Below are positions 54,738 through 63,303 of a stretch of DNA of 64,000 nucleotides, one piece after another. The notes under the pieces were generated by a model. The model saw only the letters and a program-made list of their open reading frames with translations, did not search any database and was not told where the DNA came from. The position numbers and the translations under genes are program-made. The number at the start of each line of letters is the position of its first letter. Position 1 is the first letter of the stretch. The stretch is taken from assembly GCF_011762045.1 (NCBI RefSeq), contig NZ_JAASQS010000004.1:310001-374000 (forward strand), written 5' to 3'. The stretch comes from Rhizomicrobium electricum. GTDB taxonomy: Bacteria; Pseudomonadota; Alphaproteobacteria; Micropepsales; Micropepsaceae.

Positions 54738-55424
54738 TCAGTCGTCGTTGGCGTGGTGATGGCAATCGGGGCCATCACAGTCGCCGTCGCATTCCCCGTC
54801 GCAATCGCAGTCGTCGTTGCCGCAATGGCAGCGCTCGCCGCTTTGCGGGGCCTGCTCGTGGCGCAGAATCAGCCAGGATTCGTCGTCATAGGCGTTGATG
54901 GCGACATAGCGCACGCTATGGGCGAGGCGGTGGAACAGATCGTCCGGCTCGTCCTCGGCCAGCGCGCGGATTTCGGCCGGCGACAGTTCGCTGACATAGA
55001 CGAGCTTGAGAAAACTGACCGCGATCGAGCGGTAATCCCAGATGAGATCCGGCGACACCTCGGCCAGATCGTAGAGATAGGATACCCGCCCCTGCGGGGT
55101 GAGCAGTTCGTCGGGCGGTGGTCCGGCGTAATCGAGATCGCCGGGGCTGGCCCATGGGTCGTCGAAGATCACGCTTTTCAGGTTGGCGTTGCGCTTCTTG
55201 AGGAAGAGCAGATAGCTCGCCAGTTCGGCGGCGGAGCCTTCCGGCGAGGCGACATGGCTGGCTTCGAGTTCGGGCAGTGCCAAGGGATCGACGAAATCCG
55301 GAACGAACACCACCGGTTCCCACAAGGCTTCCTTGTGGAGTTCGCCCGCAATGCCGCCGCCCGCCGCGTCGAGCTGGGTGCTTGCGAACGCCAGCGCATC
55401 ATCTTCAAGCCGTACGGCGACCAT
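54738..55424 (-). CDS. Hypothetical protein with Cys/Asp/His-rich metal-binding-like tail
   Basis: The 228-residue protein is soluble and acidic. Residues 1-195 show no family I recognise, although LSPAEIRALAEDEPDDLFHRLAHSVRYVAINAY suggests helices. The last ~30 residues contain seven cysteines interleaved with Asp and Gly (CHCGNDDCDCDGECDG and CDGPDCHHH), ending in a His run, which strongly suggests metal binding. Its start overlaps the Nudix gene by 20 bp, so it belongs to the DUF47-PiT-Nudix operon. Confidence 0.78.
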   Translation of the reverse strand: MVAVRLEDDALAFASTQLDAAGGGIAGELHKEALWEPVVFVPDFVDPLALPELEASHVASPEGSAAELASYLLFLKKRNANLKSVIFDDPWASPGDLDYAGPPPDELLTPQGRVSYLYDLAEVSPDLIWDYRSIAVSFLKLVYVSELSPAEIRALAEDEPDDLFHRLAHSVRYVAINAYDDESWLILRHEQAPQSGERCHCGNDDCDCDGECDGDCDGPDCHHHANDD

Positions 55425-55899
55425 GACTCACCATTGCCGATTGTTTGCGCCGCCTGAGCTGCGCCAGGCGGACCTCGAAATGCCGGACTACGTGTTTAAG
55501 CTCGGGTTCGACCATGGCTCCGGCCGCTTCGGCCACCGAGCACCAGCGCCGCGCCCGTGCATCCATTTCGTCCCAATCGGGACGTTCTTCCACGACTTCG
55601 AGCGCAAACACTTCCACCCGGCAGGGCAGTTCGACGCCGTCGCGCAGCATTTTCATATAGCGGTAACGGCCGACGGCGGTCCTGTCCACTTTGCCGGTGA
55701 CGCCGGCTTCCTCTTCGGCTTCGCGGGCGGCGACCTCGGTCGGTTTGAGGCCGTCCATCGGCCAGCCCTTGGGCAGGATCCAGCGCCGCGTCCGCCGCGA
55801 GGTGACGAGCAGGATCTGGAGTTCGCCGTTCCGGAGCCGCCAAGGAAGTGCCGCGTACTGCACGCCGGTGAGCTTGCGGTTGCCCCGGCCCCGCGGCAT
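55405..55899 (-). CDS. Nudix hydrolase
   Basis: The 164-residue enzyme has the Nudix fold. The Nudix-box-like element is GWPMDGLKPTEVAAREAEEEAGV at about residues 43-65, containing the REAEEEAG metal-binding helix. WILPKGWPMDG resembles the diphosphoinositol-polyphosphate/ADP-sugar group. Its ATG overlaps the PiT stop codon by one base (TGATG), so it is coupled to the phosphate transporter, and it may process a phosphorylated metabolite related to phosphate status. The substrate is uncertain. Confidence 0.88.
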   Translation of the reverse strand: MPRGRGNRKLTGVQYAALPWRLRNGELQILLVTSRRTRRWILPKGWPMDGLKPTEVAAREAEEEAGVTGKVDRTAVGRYRYMKMLRDGVELPCRVEVFALEVVEERPDWDEMDARARRWCSVAEAAGAMVEPELKHVVRHFEVRLAQLRRRKQSAMVSHGRRTA

Positions 55900-56891
55900 C
55901 AGAACAGCCCGAACAGCTTGTAGGCCAGCGCGCCGACACAGGCCGCGGCGGGAATGGTGATGATCCAGGCGGTCACGATGTCCTTGGCCACGTTCCACCG
56001 CACGGCGGACGCCCGCTTGGCGGCGCCGACGCCGACGATGGCGCCGGTGATGGTGTGGGTGGTGGAGACCGGAATGCCGAGGCTGGTCGCCAGGAACAGC
56101 ATCATCGAGCCGGCGGTTTCGGCGCAAACGCCCTGGTAGGGCGACAGGTGCGTGATTCGCGATCCCATGGTCTTCACGATACGCCAGCCGCCGCTCAGGG
56201 TTCCAGCGGCCATTGCGGTCTGGCAGGCCAGGATCACCCAGAGCGGAATGTGGAAGCTGCCCTGGACTTGTCCGTGGGCATAGAGAAGCGCCGCGATAAT
56301 GCCCATCGTCTTCTGGGCGTCGTTGCCGCCGTGGCCGAGCGAATAGAGCGACGCGGACACGAACTGCAGCTTGCGAAACAGCGAATCCACGCGGGTCGGC
56401 AGCGCCTTACGGAAGATCCAGGCGGCGATCAGCATCAGAAGGACGGCGAGGACCATGCCGATGGTCGGCGACAGGAAGATGGCGAGGATGGTCCGCCCCA
56501 GCCCGTGCCAGATGATGACGCCGGTGCCGGCATGGATGACGGCCGAGCCGACCAGCCCGCCGATCATGGCGTGGGTCGAGGAGGAGGGAATGCCCGCCCA
56601 CCAGGTGAAAAGCTGCCAGCTGATGGCGCCGACCAGGGCTCCGAAAATCACCTGATCGGTGATGATATGGGTATCGACGATGCCCGATCCCATGGTCTTG
56701 GCGACCGCCTGGCCGAACACCATGAAGGCGATGAAGTTGAAGAATGCCGCCCAAAACACCGCATAGCGCGGCGACAGCACGCGGGTGGAAACGATGGTGG
56801 CGATCGAATTGGCGGCGTCGTTCATGCCGTTCATGAAGTCGAACAGCAGCGCGACCGCGACGAGGGCGATAAGAATGGCTAAATCGGGCAC
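55899..56891 (-). CDS. pit: PiT-family inorganic phosphate transporter
   Basis: This 330-residue permease imports phosphate in symport with protons or a metal. PiT repeats are clear: FMNGMNDAANSIATIVSTRVLSP at the N-terminus and SLGHGGNDAQKTMGI near residue 185, together with GIPSSSTHAMIGGL and GIPVSTTHTITGAIVGVG. About ten helices are predicted. It is the second gene of the operon that begins with DUF47, 12 bp upstream, and its stop overlaps the Nudix start. Confidence 0.96.
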   Translation of the reverse strand: MPDLAILIALVAVALLFDFMNGMNDAANSIATIVSTRVLSPRYAVFWAAFFNFIAFMVFGQAVAKTMGSGIVDTHIITDQVIFGALVGAISWQLFTWWAGIPSSSTHAMIGGLVGSAVIHAGTGVIIWHGLGRTILAIFLSPTIGMVLAVLLMLIAAWIFRKALPTRVDSLFRKLQFVSASLYSLGHGGNDAQKTMGIIAALLYAHGQVQGSFHIPLWVILACQTAMAAGTLSGGWRIVKTMGSRITHLSPYQGVCAETAGSMMLFLATSLGIPVSTTHTITGAIVGVGAAKRASAVRWNVAKDIVTAWIITIPAAACVGALAYKLFGLF

Positions 56892-56903
56892 CGGCTGGCT
56901 CCG

Positions 56904-57554
56904 TTAGGACTGTTCGATGGCGATGCCCGAAATGCCGTTGGCGACGTCCTCGAAGCGGTCCATCACCCGCTCGAGGTGGTTATAGATGTCGTTGCCGATG
57001 ATGTAGTCCATGGCGTTGCCGTTCCGGTACTTGGCGAACAGTGCCTTGACGCCCTGGTTGTTGAGATCGTCGGCGCTCTCTTCGAGGCGGATGATCGCTT
57101 CGGTGACGCTGTTCACCTTCGCGGTGTTCTGGCGCAGCGTCTGGAGCTGGGCGACCGCTTCGACGGTCAGCTTGGAGGCGTCGACGATGACGTCGCCCAT
57201 CTGGGCCATGTGCGGCTCGAACGTTTCGACTTCAAACAGAAGGATCGACTTCGCCGTCTTCTTCATCTGGTCGATGGAGTCGTCGAGCGAGGTGATGAGG
57301 GATTTGATGTCGCTGCGGTCGAACGGGGTGATGAAGGAACGGCGGGTCAGCAGCAGCACGTCCTGCGTGATGACGTCGGCCTGGGTCTCGAACTCGAACA
57401 CCTTCTTGCAGGCGGCCTTGACGTCGGTGTCGCTGTGCAGAAGGGACCTGAGCGCCTCGGCGCCGTCGACGATGGTGTGAGCGTGTCGGTTGAACAGTTC
57501 GAAGAAACGGTTCTCCTGCGGCATCAGGTTCTGAAACCAGCTGAACATGCTCAT
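56904..57554 (-). CDS. DUF47/PhoU-like accessory protein of PiT
   Basis: The 216-residue all-helical protein matches the DUF47 (PhoU-like) family, usually found next to PiT transporters as a modulator. Family traits are NRFFELFNRHAHTIVDGAEAL at the N-terminus, EFETQADVITQDV and TPFDRSDIKSLITSLDDSIDQMKKTA. ATG 57554 has GGGACGG upstream on the minus strand. It heads a four-gene operon that continues with PiT, Nudix and a Cys-rich protein. Confidence 0.95.
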   Translation of the reverse strand: MSMFSWFQNLMPQENRFFELFNRHAHTIVDGAEALRSLLHSDTDVKAACKKVFEFETQADVITQDVLLLTRRSFITPFDRSDIKSLITSLDDSIDQMKKTAKSILLFEVETFEPHMAQMGDVIVDASKLTVEAVAQLQTLRQNTAKVNSVTEAIIRLEESADDLNNQGVKALFAKYRNGNAMDYIIGNDIYNHLERVMDRFEDVANGISGIAIEQS

Positions 57555-57727
57555 CCGTCCCGTAATGTCATCCGTACACCTGCCAGATTGGCCCGGCAGG
57601 GCAAAAGCGCGTTTGGTCGCGGAACCGTCATAGTCCCCCGTGCCGGGACCGCAATAGTGCGATTCGGCTCACCAAACCTGCAGAAAACCTGGACTTTGCC
57701 GCCGGGACGGCGTTTTCCACCGTTCCG

Positions 57728-59182
57728 TCAGGCAATTACGGCGTTGGCGGCGGCCACCCGGCCGTACCAGCGCCCGGAATCCTTGACGATTCGCCGTCCG
57801 CTACGGAAGTCGACCCAGGTCAGGCCGAACCGCTGGCTGTAGCCCTCGCCCCACTCGAAATTATCCAGAAGGCTCCAGGCGTGATAGCCGCGCACCGGCG
57901 CCCCGTCCTGAATGGCGCGCGCAAGGGCCGTCAGATGCCCGCGGAAGTAGTCGGTGCGGCGGTCGTCCTTAACGGTTCCGTCCACGCCCGGCGGGTCGGC
58001 ATAGGAGCAGCCGTTTTCGGTGATTTCGATCGGCAGATGCCAGTCGCGCGCGGTGCGGGTGACGATGTCGTACAGCCCCTGCGGCCACACTTCCCAGCCG
58101 AGATGGGTGAGCGGACCTTCGCGCGGGATATCGGCGCGATAGCCCATCGTCTTCTCGGTCGCGTCGGCGCGCACTTTCATGCGGAAATAGTAGTTGATGC
58201 CGATCCAATCGAGTGCGGCGCGGACGCGGGCTTCGTCGCCCGGTTGGAAACCCATCGCGTCGAGCGGGGCGAATTCCTTCGGGTAGGAGCCGGTCAGGGC
58301 CGGAGCGATAAAGAAGATGTTGTTGGCCGCGTGCATTTTCTCCGCCGCGGCGCGGTCTTCCGGCGAATTCGTGGCCGGCTCGGCCGGCGACATGTTGTAA
58401 GCGCCGCCGATTTCCGCTTTCGGCGCGATCGCCCGCATGGCGCGATAGGCGTCGCCTTGGGCGAGGTTGGCGACGTGCGCCGCTTTCAGGTACTGGCCCA
58501 TGTCGGCGATGCCCGGCGCGTGGACGCCGATGCCGTAACCGCAGAAGCAGAAAACGTAAGGCTCGTTGAAGATGGCGAAGGTTTTGACGCGATCGCCGAG
58601 CGCTTTGGTGACGATGGCGGCGTAATCGGAGAACCAGCCGGCCATGTCGCGATTGGGCCAGCCGCCTTTGTCCTGCAAAACCTGCGGCAGGTCCCAATGG
58701 TACAAGGTGCAGGATGGGCGGATACCGGCGGCCAGGAGCGTATCGACGAAGCGCTTGTAGAAATCGAGACCTTTCTGATTCACGGTACCGGTGCCATCGG
58801 GCAGGATGCGCGGCCAGGCGATCGAGAAGCGGCAGCTCTTCATATGGAGCTGCTTCATGATGGCGATGTCTTCCGTGTAGCGATGGTAAGAATCACAAGC
58901 AATGTCACCGGTGTCGCCGCCTCGGATCTTGCCTTGGGTATGGGTGAAGCGGTCCCAGACCGACTCGCTTTTGCCGTCTTCCTTCCAGGCACCTTCGATC
59001 TGATAGGATGCGGTGGCGGCCCCCCACAGGAAACCCTTCGGAAACGACGGTCCGATGGCGGCGGTTTTGGCGGCCAATCCTGCGGAATGCTTCGACTTTC
59101 CCGCTTCGGCGTCTGTTGCTGCCATCAGCCCGGCCCCCATAATTCCCACAGAAGTTGTGAGAAAGTCCCGTCGATTTGTCAT
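57728..59182 (-). CDS. GH1 beta-glucosidase with Tat signal
   Basis: This 484-residue enzyme hydrolyses beta-glycosides from the non-reducing end with retention. The acid/base is Glu207 in FNEPYVF and the nucleophile is Glu389 in ITENGCSY; FLWGAATASYQIEGA (residues 51-65) and SLLDNFEWGEGY near the C-terminus are GH1 signatures. The N-terminus MTNRRDFLTTSVGIMGAGLM carries a twin-arginine motif, so the enzyme is folded before export to the periplasm. ATG 59182 has GGGAGGG upstream. Periplasmic GH1 enzymes can release glucose for the TonB receptor and glucokinase of this window. Confidence 0.93.
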   Translation of the reverse strand: MTNRRDFLTTSVGIMGAGLMAATDAEAGKSKHSAGLAAKTAAIGPSFPKGFLWGAATASYQIEGAWKEDGKSESVWDRFTHTQGKIRGGDTGDIACDSYHRYTEDIAIMKQLHMKSCRFSIAWPRILPDGTGTVNQKGLDFYKRFVDTLLAAGIRPSCTLYHWDLPQVLQDKGGWPNRDMAGWFSDYAAIVTKALGDRVKTFAIFNEPYVFCFCGYGIGVHAPGIADMGQYLKAAHVANLAQGDAYRAMRAIAPKAEIGGAYNMSPAEPATNSPEDRAAAEKMHAANNIFFIAPALTGSYPKEFAPLDAMGFQPGDEARVRAALDWIGINYYFRMKVRADATEKTMGYRADIPREGPLTHLGWEVWPQGLYDIVTRTARDWHLPIEITENGCSYADPPGVDGTVKDDRRTDYFRGHLTALARAIQDGAPVRGYHAWSLLDNFEWGEGYSQRFGLTWVDFRSGRRIVKDSGRWYGRVAAANAVIA

Positions 59183-59288
59183 CCAACCCTCCCTACCCTG
59201 AATCGCTCGCAAAACAAGTGTATGTTTCAGACTAGCCGGAAAGCGTGCCGCGTAACCACCAAGTGCCCAACACATCGTGGTGAACGGA

Positions 59289-59699
59289 ATGGACGAGGAT
59301 CTGCAACGGTTTGTCGATGCGCAAGCGCGCGTGATTGATCACGTGCGGGCCGAACTCAAGGCGGGCACCAAGAAGAGCCATTGGATGTGGTTCATCTTCC
59401 CGCAGGTGAAGGGGCTCGGTCACAGCGAGACCGCGCGGCGCTATGCCATCCACTCGCTTGACGAGGCGCACGCCTATCTGGCGCATCCCGTGCTGGGACC
59501 GCGGCTGCGGGAATGCACCCGGCTTGTCCTGGCGGCCAACAAGAAAGCCGTCGGCGAAATCTTCGGCAGTCCCGACGATCTCAAATTCCGCTCCTCGATG
59601 ACGTTGTTCGCACGCGCCACATCGGAGCCGCTGTTCCGTCAGGCGCTGGACAAATACTTCGCCGGCGAAGAAGACCCCGAGACGGTGAAGCGGCTTTAG
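59289..59699 (+). CDS. DUF1810 family protein
   Basis: The 136-residue cytosolic protein matches DUF1810: DLQRFVDAQARVIDHVRAELKAGTKKSHWMWFIFPQ at the start, then GLGHSETARRYAIHSLDEAHAYLAHPVLGPRL and DDLKFRSSMTLF. Family function is unknown. ATG 59289 is preferred over a GTG 12 bp upstream. A palindromic element follows it closely. Confidence 0.92.
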   Translation: MDEDLQRFVDAQARVIDHVRAELKAGTKKSHWMWFIFPQVKGLGHSETARRYAIHSLDEAHAYLAHPVLGPRLRECTRLVLAANKKAVGEIFGSPDDLKFRSSMTLFARATSEPLFRQALDKYFAGEEDPETVKRL

Positions 59700-59706
59700 C
59701 CCCGAT

Positions 59707-59763
59707 TGTCATCCTCTTCCCGCACAGCGCTTGCTACGCTCGCTCTACTCGCCGGGGATGACA
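59707..59763. repeat. REP-like palindromic element
   Basis: TGTCATCC (59707-59714) and GGATGACA (59756-59763) are perfect inverted arms with a GC-rich interior that contains further inverted stretches. It lies between the DUF1810 gene and the helicase gene and resembles the short intergenic REP elements of alphaproteobacterial genomes. It is the only copy I find here. Confidence 0.5.
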
Positions 59764-59782
59764 CGGGATATATCTTTTCACG

Positions 59783-62254
59783 ATGAGTTCCGCGCTAACC
59801 CCCTCCCTGCTGCCCGACCGTTTTGCCCGCTGGTTTGCCGCCCGCGGCTGGAGCCCGCGTCCGCATCAGTTGCAGCTCGTCGAACACGCCGCGCGCGGGG
59901 CCTCCGTGCTCCTGGTGGCGCCGACCGGCGGCGGCAAGACGCTGGCCGGTTTCCTGCCGAGCCTGATCGAACTCTCGACTTTGCCGCTGCGCCGCAGCCG
60001 CGTGCTGCACACGCTCTACATTTCGCCGTTGAAGGCACTGGCCGTCGACGTGGCGCGCAATCTCGAAATGCCGGTCGCCGAGATGGCTCTCGACGTGAAG
60101 ATCGAAACCCGCACGGGCGACACACCTGCCGGCCGCCGCCAGCGCCAGCGTTATTCGCCGCCCGACACTCTCCTCACCACGCCCGAGCAGCTTGCGCTTT
60201 TGCTGTCGCACAGCGATGCGCCGCGGATGTTCGGCCATTTGCGCGCCGTGGTGCTCGACGAACTGCACGCCATCCATAATTCCAAGCGCGGCGATCTCCT
60301 GGCCCTGGCGCTGGCGCGCCTCGCCAAACTCGCGCCCGGCCACCGCAGCGTCGGATTGTCGGCGACGGTCGCCGATCCCAAACCGCTGCAGCGCTATCTG
60401 GTCCCGCAGAGCGGCGAGGAGGCCTTGTCCGAACTCGTGCGCGCCAAGGGCGGCGCCGCGCCGCAAATTTCCATTCTGGCCTCGGAAGAATACGTGCCGT
60501 GGGCCGGGCATCTGGCGCGTCATGCCATGGCCGACGTGATGGCCGCGATCAAGAAGGCCAAGACCACGCTGGTGTTCGTCAACACCCGCCGTCAGGCCGA
60601 ACTGACCTTCCAGGACTTGTGGCGCATCAACGACGACAATCTCGCCATCGCCCTGCATCACGGCTCGCTCGCCCCCGAGCAGCGGCGCAAGGTGGAAGCG
60701 GCCATGGCGGCCGGACGGCTGAAGGCCGTCGTTTGCACCTCCACCCTCGATCTCGGCATCGACTGGGGCGCGGTCGACAATGTCGTCTGCATCGGCGCAC
60801 CGAAAGGGGCCGCGCGTCTGGTCCAGCGCATCGGCCGCGCCAACCATCGTCTCGACGAACCGTCCGAGGCCATGCTGGTGCCCGCCAACCGCTTCGAAGT
60901 GCTGGAATGCGAAGCCGCGCGCGAAGCGGTGATCGCCGGCGAACTCGATGGCGACCGCCTCAAGACCGGCAGTCTCGATGTCCTGGCCCAGCATGTGCTC
61001 GGCATGGCCTGTGCCGCCAACTTCTTCGAAGACGATCTTTACGCCGAAGTGATTTCCGCCGCGCCCTATCGCGATCTCGGTCGCGAGGATTTTTCCCGCG
61101 TCGTCGATTTCGTCGCCACCGGCGGCTATGCGCTCAAACGCTACGACCGCTATGCCAAGCTGCGCAAAACGCCGGAGGGCCAATGGCGTCTCGCCCATCC
61201 GCGTCTCGCCCAGAATTACCGCCTCAATGCCGGCACCATCGTCGAAGACCCGATGATCGACATCCGTCTGCAATCGAAGGGCCGTCCCATCGGCGCCGGC
61301 GGGCGCGTGCTGGGGCAGATGGAAGAATACTTCATCGAGCAGCTGGCGCCCGGCGACACCTTCGTCTTTGCCGGCGAGGTCTTGGCGTTTCAGGGCATTC
61401 ACGAAGACGCCGCCTTCGTGGTGCGCACCAACGATACCGAAGCCGAAGTGCCGTCCTACAACGGCGGCAAGTTTCCGCTCTCCACCTTCCTTGCCCAGCG
61501 CGTGCGCGAAATCGTGTCCCAGCCCGACCGCTGGGGACTGCTGCCCGATCCGGTCCAGGAATGGCTGCGAATCCAGGAATGGCGCAGCATCGTTCCGCAG
61601 CCCGGCCAATTGCTGGTCGAGATGTTCCCGCGCGGCAAACGGTTCTATCTCGTCTGTTATCCGTTCGAGGGCCGTCTGGCGCATCAGACCCTCGGTATGC
61701 TGGTGACGCGGCGGCTCGAACGCCTGCGCCTGCAGCCGACCGGTTTTTCCGCCAACGAATATGCGCTCGCCGTCTGGGGCCGCCGCGATCTTTCGGGCGT
61801 CAACCTTCCGGCGCTGTTCGACGAGGACATGCTGGGCGACGATCTCGATGCCTGGCTCGCCGAATCCAATCTCTACAAGCGCACGTTCAAGAATTGCGCC
61901 GTGATCGCCGGTCTGATCGAGCGCCGCTCGCCCTTGAAGGAAAAGACCGGCCGCCAGGTGACGTTCTCGACCGATCTCATCTACGACGTGCTGCGCGAGC
62001 ACGAGCCCGATCACATCCTGCTGCGCGCCACCTATCAGGACGCCGCCACCGGATTGCTCGACGTCGCCCGCCTCGGCGACATGCTGAAGCGCGTCAGAGG
62101 CCGCATCGTCAGCCGCAAGCTCGATCGCGTTTCGCCGCTCGCCGTGCCGGCGCTGCTCGAAATTTCCAAGGAGATGGTCGCGGGCGAAGCCGCCGAAGAA
62201 GCCTTGCGCGAGACCGAGGAATCCCTCATCGCCGATGCGATGCGGATGGAGTAG
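59783..62254 (+). CDS. Lhr-type ligase-associated DEXH helicase
   Basis: The 823-residue helicase has Walker A APTGGGKT (Lys52), the DEAH-variant box VVLDELHAIHN near residue 157, SATVADP (motif III) near 192, and the helicase C domain with SLAPEQRRKVEAAMAAG and QRIGRANHRLDEPSEAML. The C-terminal ~400 residues (winged helix and Lhr-type core) are shared with ligase-associated helicases that occur with an ATP-dependent ligase, a beta-lactamase-fold exonuclease and a phosphoesterase. The phosphoesterase gene is present 1 kb downstream, while ligase and exonuclease are not in the window. It presumably works in DNA repair. Confidence 0.92.
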   Translation: MSSALTPSLLPDRFARWFAARGWSPRPHQLQLVEHAARGASVLLVAPTGGGKTLAGFLPSLIELSTLPLRRSRVLHTLYISPLKALAVDVARNLEMPVAEMALDVKIETRTGDTPAGRRQRQRYSPPDTLLTTPEQLALLLSHSDAPRMFGHLRAVVLDELHAIHNSKRGDLLALALARLAKLAPGHRSVGLSATVADPKPLQRYLVPQSGEEALSELVRAKGGAAPQISILASEEYVPWAGHLARHAMADVMAAIKKAKTTLVFVNTRRQAELTFQDLWRINDDNLAIALHHGSLAPEQRRKVEAAMAAGRLKAVVCTSTLDLGIDWGAVDNVVCIGAPKGAARLVQRIGRANHRLDEPSEAMLVPANRFEVLECEAAREAVIAGELDGDRLKTGSLDVLAQHVLGMACAANFFEDDLYAEVISAAPYRDLGREDFSRVVDFVATGGYALKRYDRYAKLRKTPEGQWRLAHPRLAQNYRLNAGTIVEDPMIDIRLQSKGRPIGAGGRVLGQMEEYFIEQLAPGDTFVFAGEVLAFQGIHEDAAFVVRTNDTEAEVPSYNGGKFPLSTFLAQRVREIVSQPDRWGLLPDPVQEWLRIQEWRSIVPQPGQLLVEMFPRGKRFYLVCYPFEGRLAHQTLGMLVTRRLERLRLQPTGFSANEYALAVWGRRDLSGVNLPALFDEDMLGDDLDAWLAESNLYKRTFKNCAVIAGLIERRSPLKEKTGRQVTFSTDLIYDVLREHEPDHILLRATYQDAATGLLDVARLGDMLKRVRGRIVSRKLDRVSPLAVPALLEISKEMVAGEAAEEALRETEESLIADAMRME

Positions 62255-62279
62255 GGCGGAAGCGATTTAGCCTCCGCCC
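62254..62279. terminator. Hairpin between the convergent helicase and PEP-CTERM genes
   Basis: GGGCGGA (62254-62260) and TCCGCCC (62273-62279) are perfect arms with a 12-nt spacer, starting at the last base of the helicase stop codon. No T-run follows, so termination would be weak. Confidence 0.4.
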
Positions 62280-62286
62280 CACGCGC

Positions 62287-63099
62287 TCAGGCGGTCTTCT
62301 TGCGCCGCGCCCGCCGCAGCGCGAACCCGACCGCCGGGATACCGAACGCTACCAGCGCCAGGCTGCTCGGTTCGGGCACCGAGGTGCCGATGAAGTCGCC
62401 GAGGCTGATGGTGTAGAGATCGCTGTCGCGATCATAGGCGTACGTGACCTTGGTCGGCACCAGATCCGGCACCACGTCCTGGCCGTACATGCCGGGCTGA
62501 CGGATCGTGAAGCTCTCCGAGCCGATCAGGCTTTGGAAATAGGCCTGGGTCACCATCGGTTCGAGGAAGATCTCTTTGCCCTCGAAGAAGCCGTAGATGA
62601 AGGTCTGGGTGAAGCTGCCGCCGTTCCATTCGCTGCTGGTGAGATCGACGGAATGGCCGCCCATCATCGGCACCGTCGGGCCGGGCTGGCTGTAGCCGGC
62701 AGGCAGGAGTTTGGGATCGACCCCGCCGATCACGCCGCCCGGAATCGTCATGCGCTTGGAATCCGGGATGTAGTAGAAGTGCAGATCGAAATGCGGCTGA
62801 TCGTAGACGCCCGCCGGTTCGTGGCCGTGCGGGTTCCATTCGAGGCCCAGCACCGTGAAGCCGGTGGCCGACGCCTGCGACGGCAGCGTGAGGAACAGTT
62901 CGCCGCCGCTGGCGCCGGGATCGCGCACCACGGCGCCGCTGACCTTATAGCCGACGGCATTGAGATGGCTGCCGGTGACATCGGCGAAAGCCGTCACCGA
63001 ACCGCCGTTCAGCGAGCCGCTGGTTCCGGCGACGACGGTGGCTTGCGCCGCTGTCGCGAGGGCCGCGGCAGCAATCAGGGAATACAGGGAAAATTTCAT
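62287..63099 (-). CDS. Exported PEP-CTERM protein
   Basis: The 270-residue protein has a signal peptide (MKFSLYSLIAAAALATAAQA) and a C-terminal PEP-CTERM sorting segment: VPEPSSLALVAFGIPAVGF followed by a basic RRARRKK. Such proteins are processed by an exosortase, which must be encoded elsewhere. The middle part (VLGLEWNPHGHEPAGVYDQPHFDLHFYYIPD near residue 75) with its His-x-His/Asp cluster resembles a small-molecule or metal-binding domain found in proteins annotated DUF5602; this is tentative. GGAGCT lies upstream of ATG 63099. Confidence 0.85.
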   Translation of the reverse strand: MKFSLYSLIAAAALATAAQATVVAGTSGSLNGGSVTAFADVTGSHLNAVGYKVSGAVVRDPGASGGELFLTLPSQASATGFTVLGLEWNPHGHEPAGVYDQPHFDLHFYYIPDSKRMTIPGGVIGGVDPKLLPAGYSQPGPTVPMMGGHSVDLTSSEWNGGSFTQTFIYGFFEGKEIFLEPMVTQAYFQSLIGSESFTIRQPGMYGQDVVPDLVPTKVTYAYDRDSDLYTISLGDFIGTSVPEPSSLALVAFGIPAVGFALRRARRKKTA

Positions 63100-63303
63100 T
63101 GATAGCTCCAGATCCGAAAGGGCGCATGCGCCCGCCCACAGTGTTATTGGAGCGCGCACCAGCAACCGTTGTGCCAGAAGCGGGAACGGCGGATTGGCTC
63201 GTCTTTTCGCAAAGCCGCAGAGCGGGATGTAAATGCCGTTATCAACTTGCAGCGTCGTTTCTCCGGTTTGCCTCGCTGCGGCGAACGATGCACAGTGCTG
63301 TCC

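Noticed and set aside
52246..54759. 837-residue open frame on the plus strand across the antiporter region
   Set aside because: It is the antisense shadow of the Kef-type antiporter and the Gln-rich protein gene. The product is rich in Asp, Gly, His and Arg with no domain, as expected for antisense of high-GC coding DNA.
59795..62014. 739-residue frame on the minus strand and an overlapping 867-residue frame (60499-63102, plus) in the helicase region
   Set aside because: Both are shadows of the Lhr-type helicase, whose motifs are intact in the frame 59783-62254.
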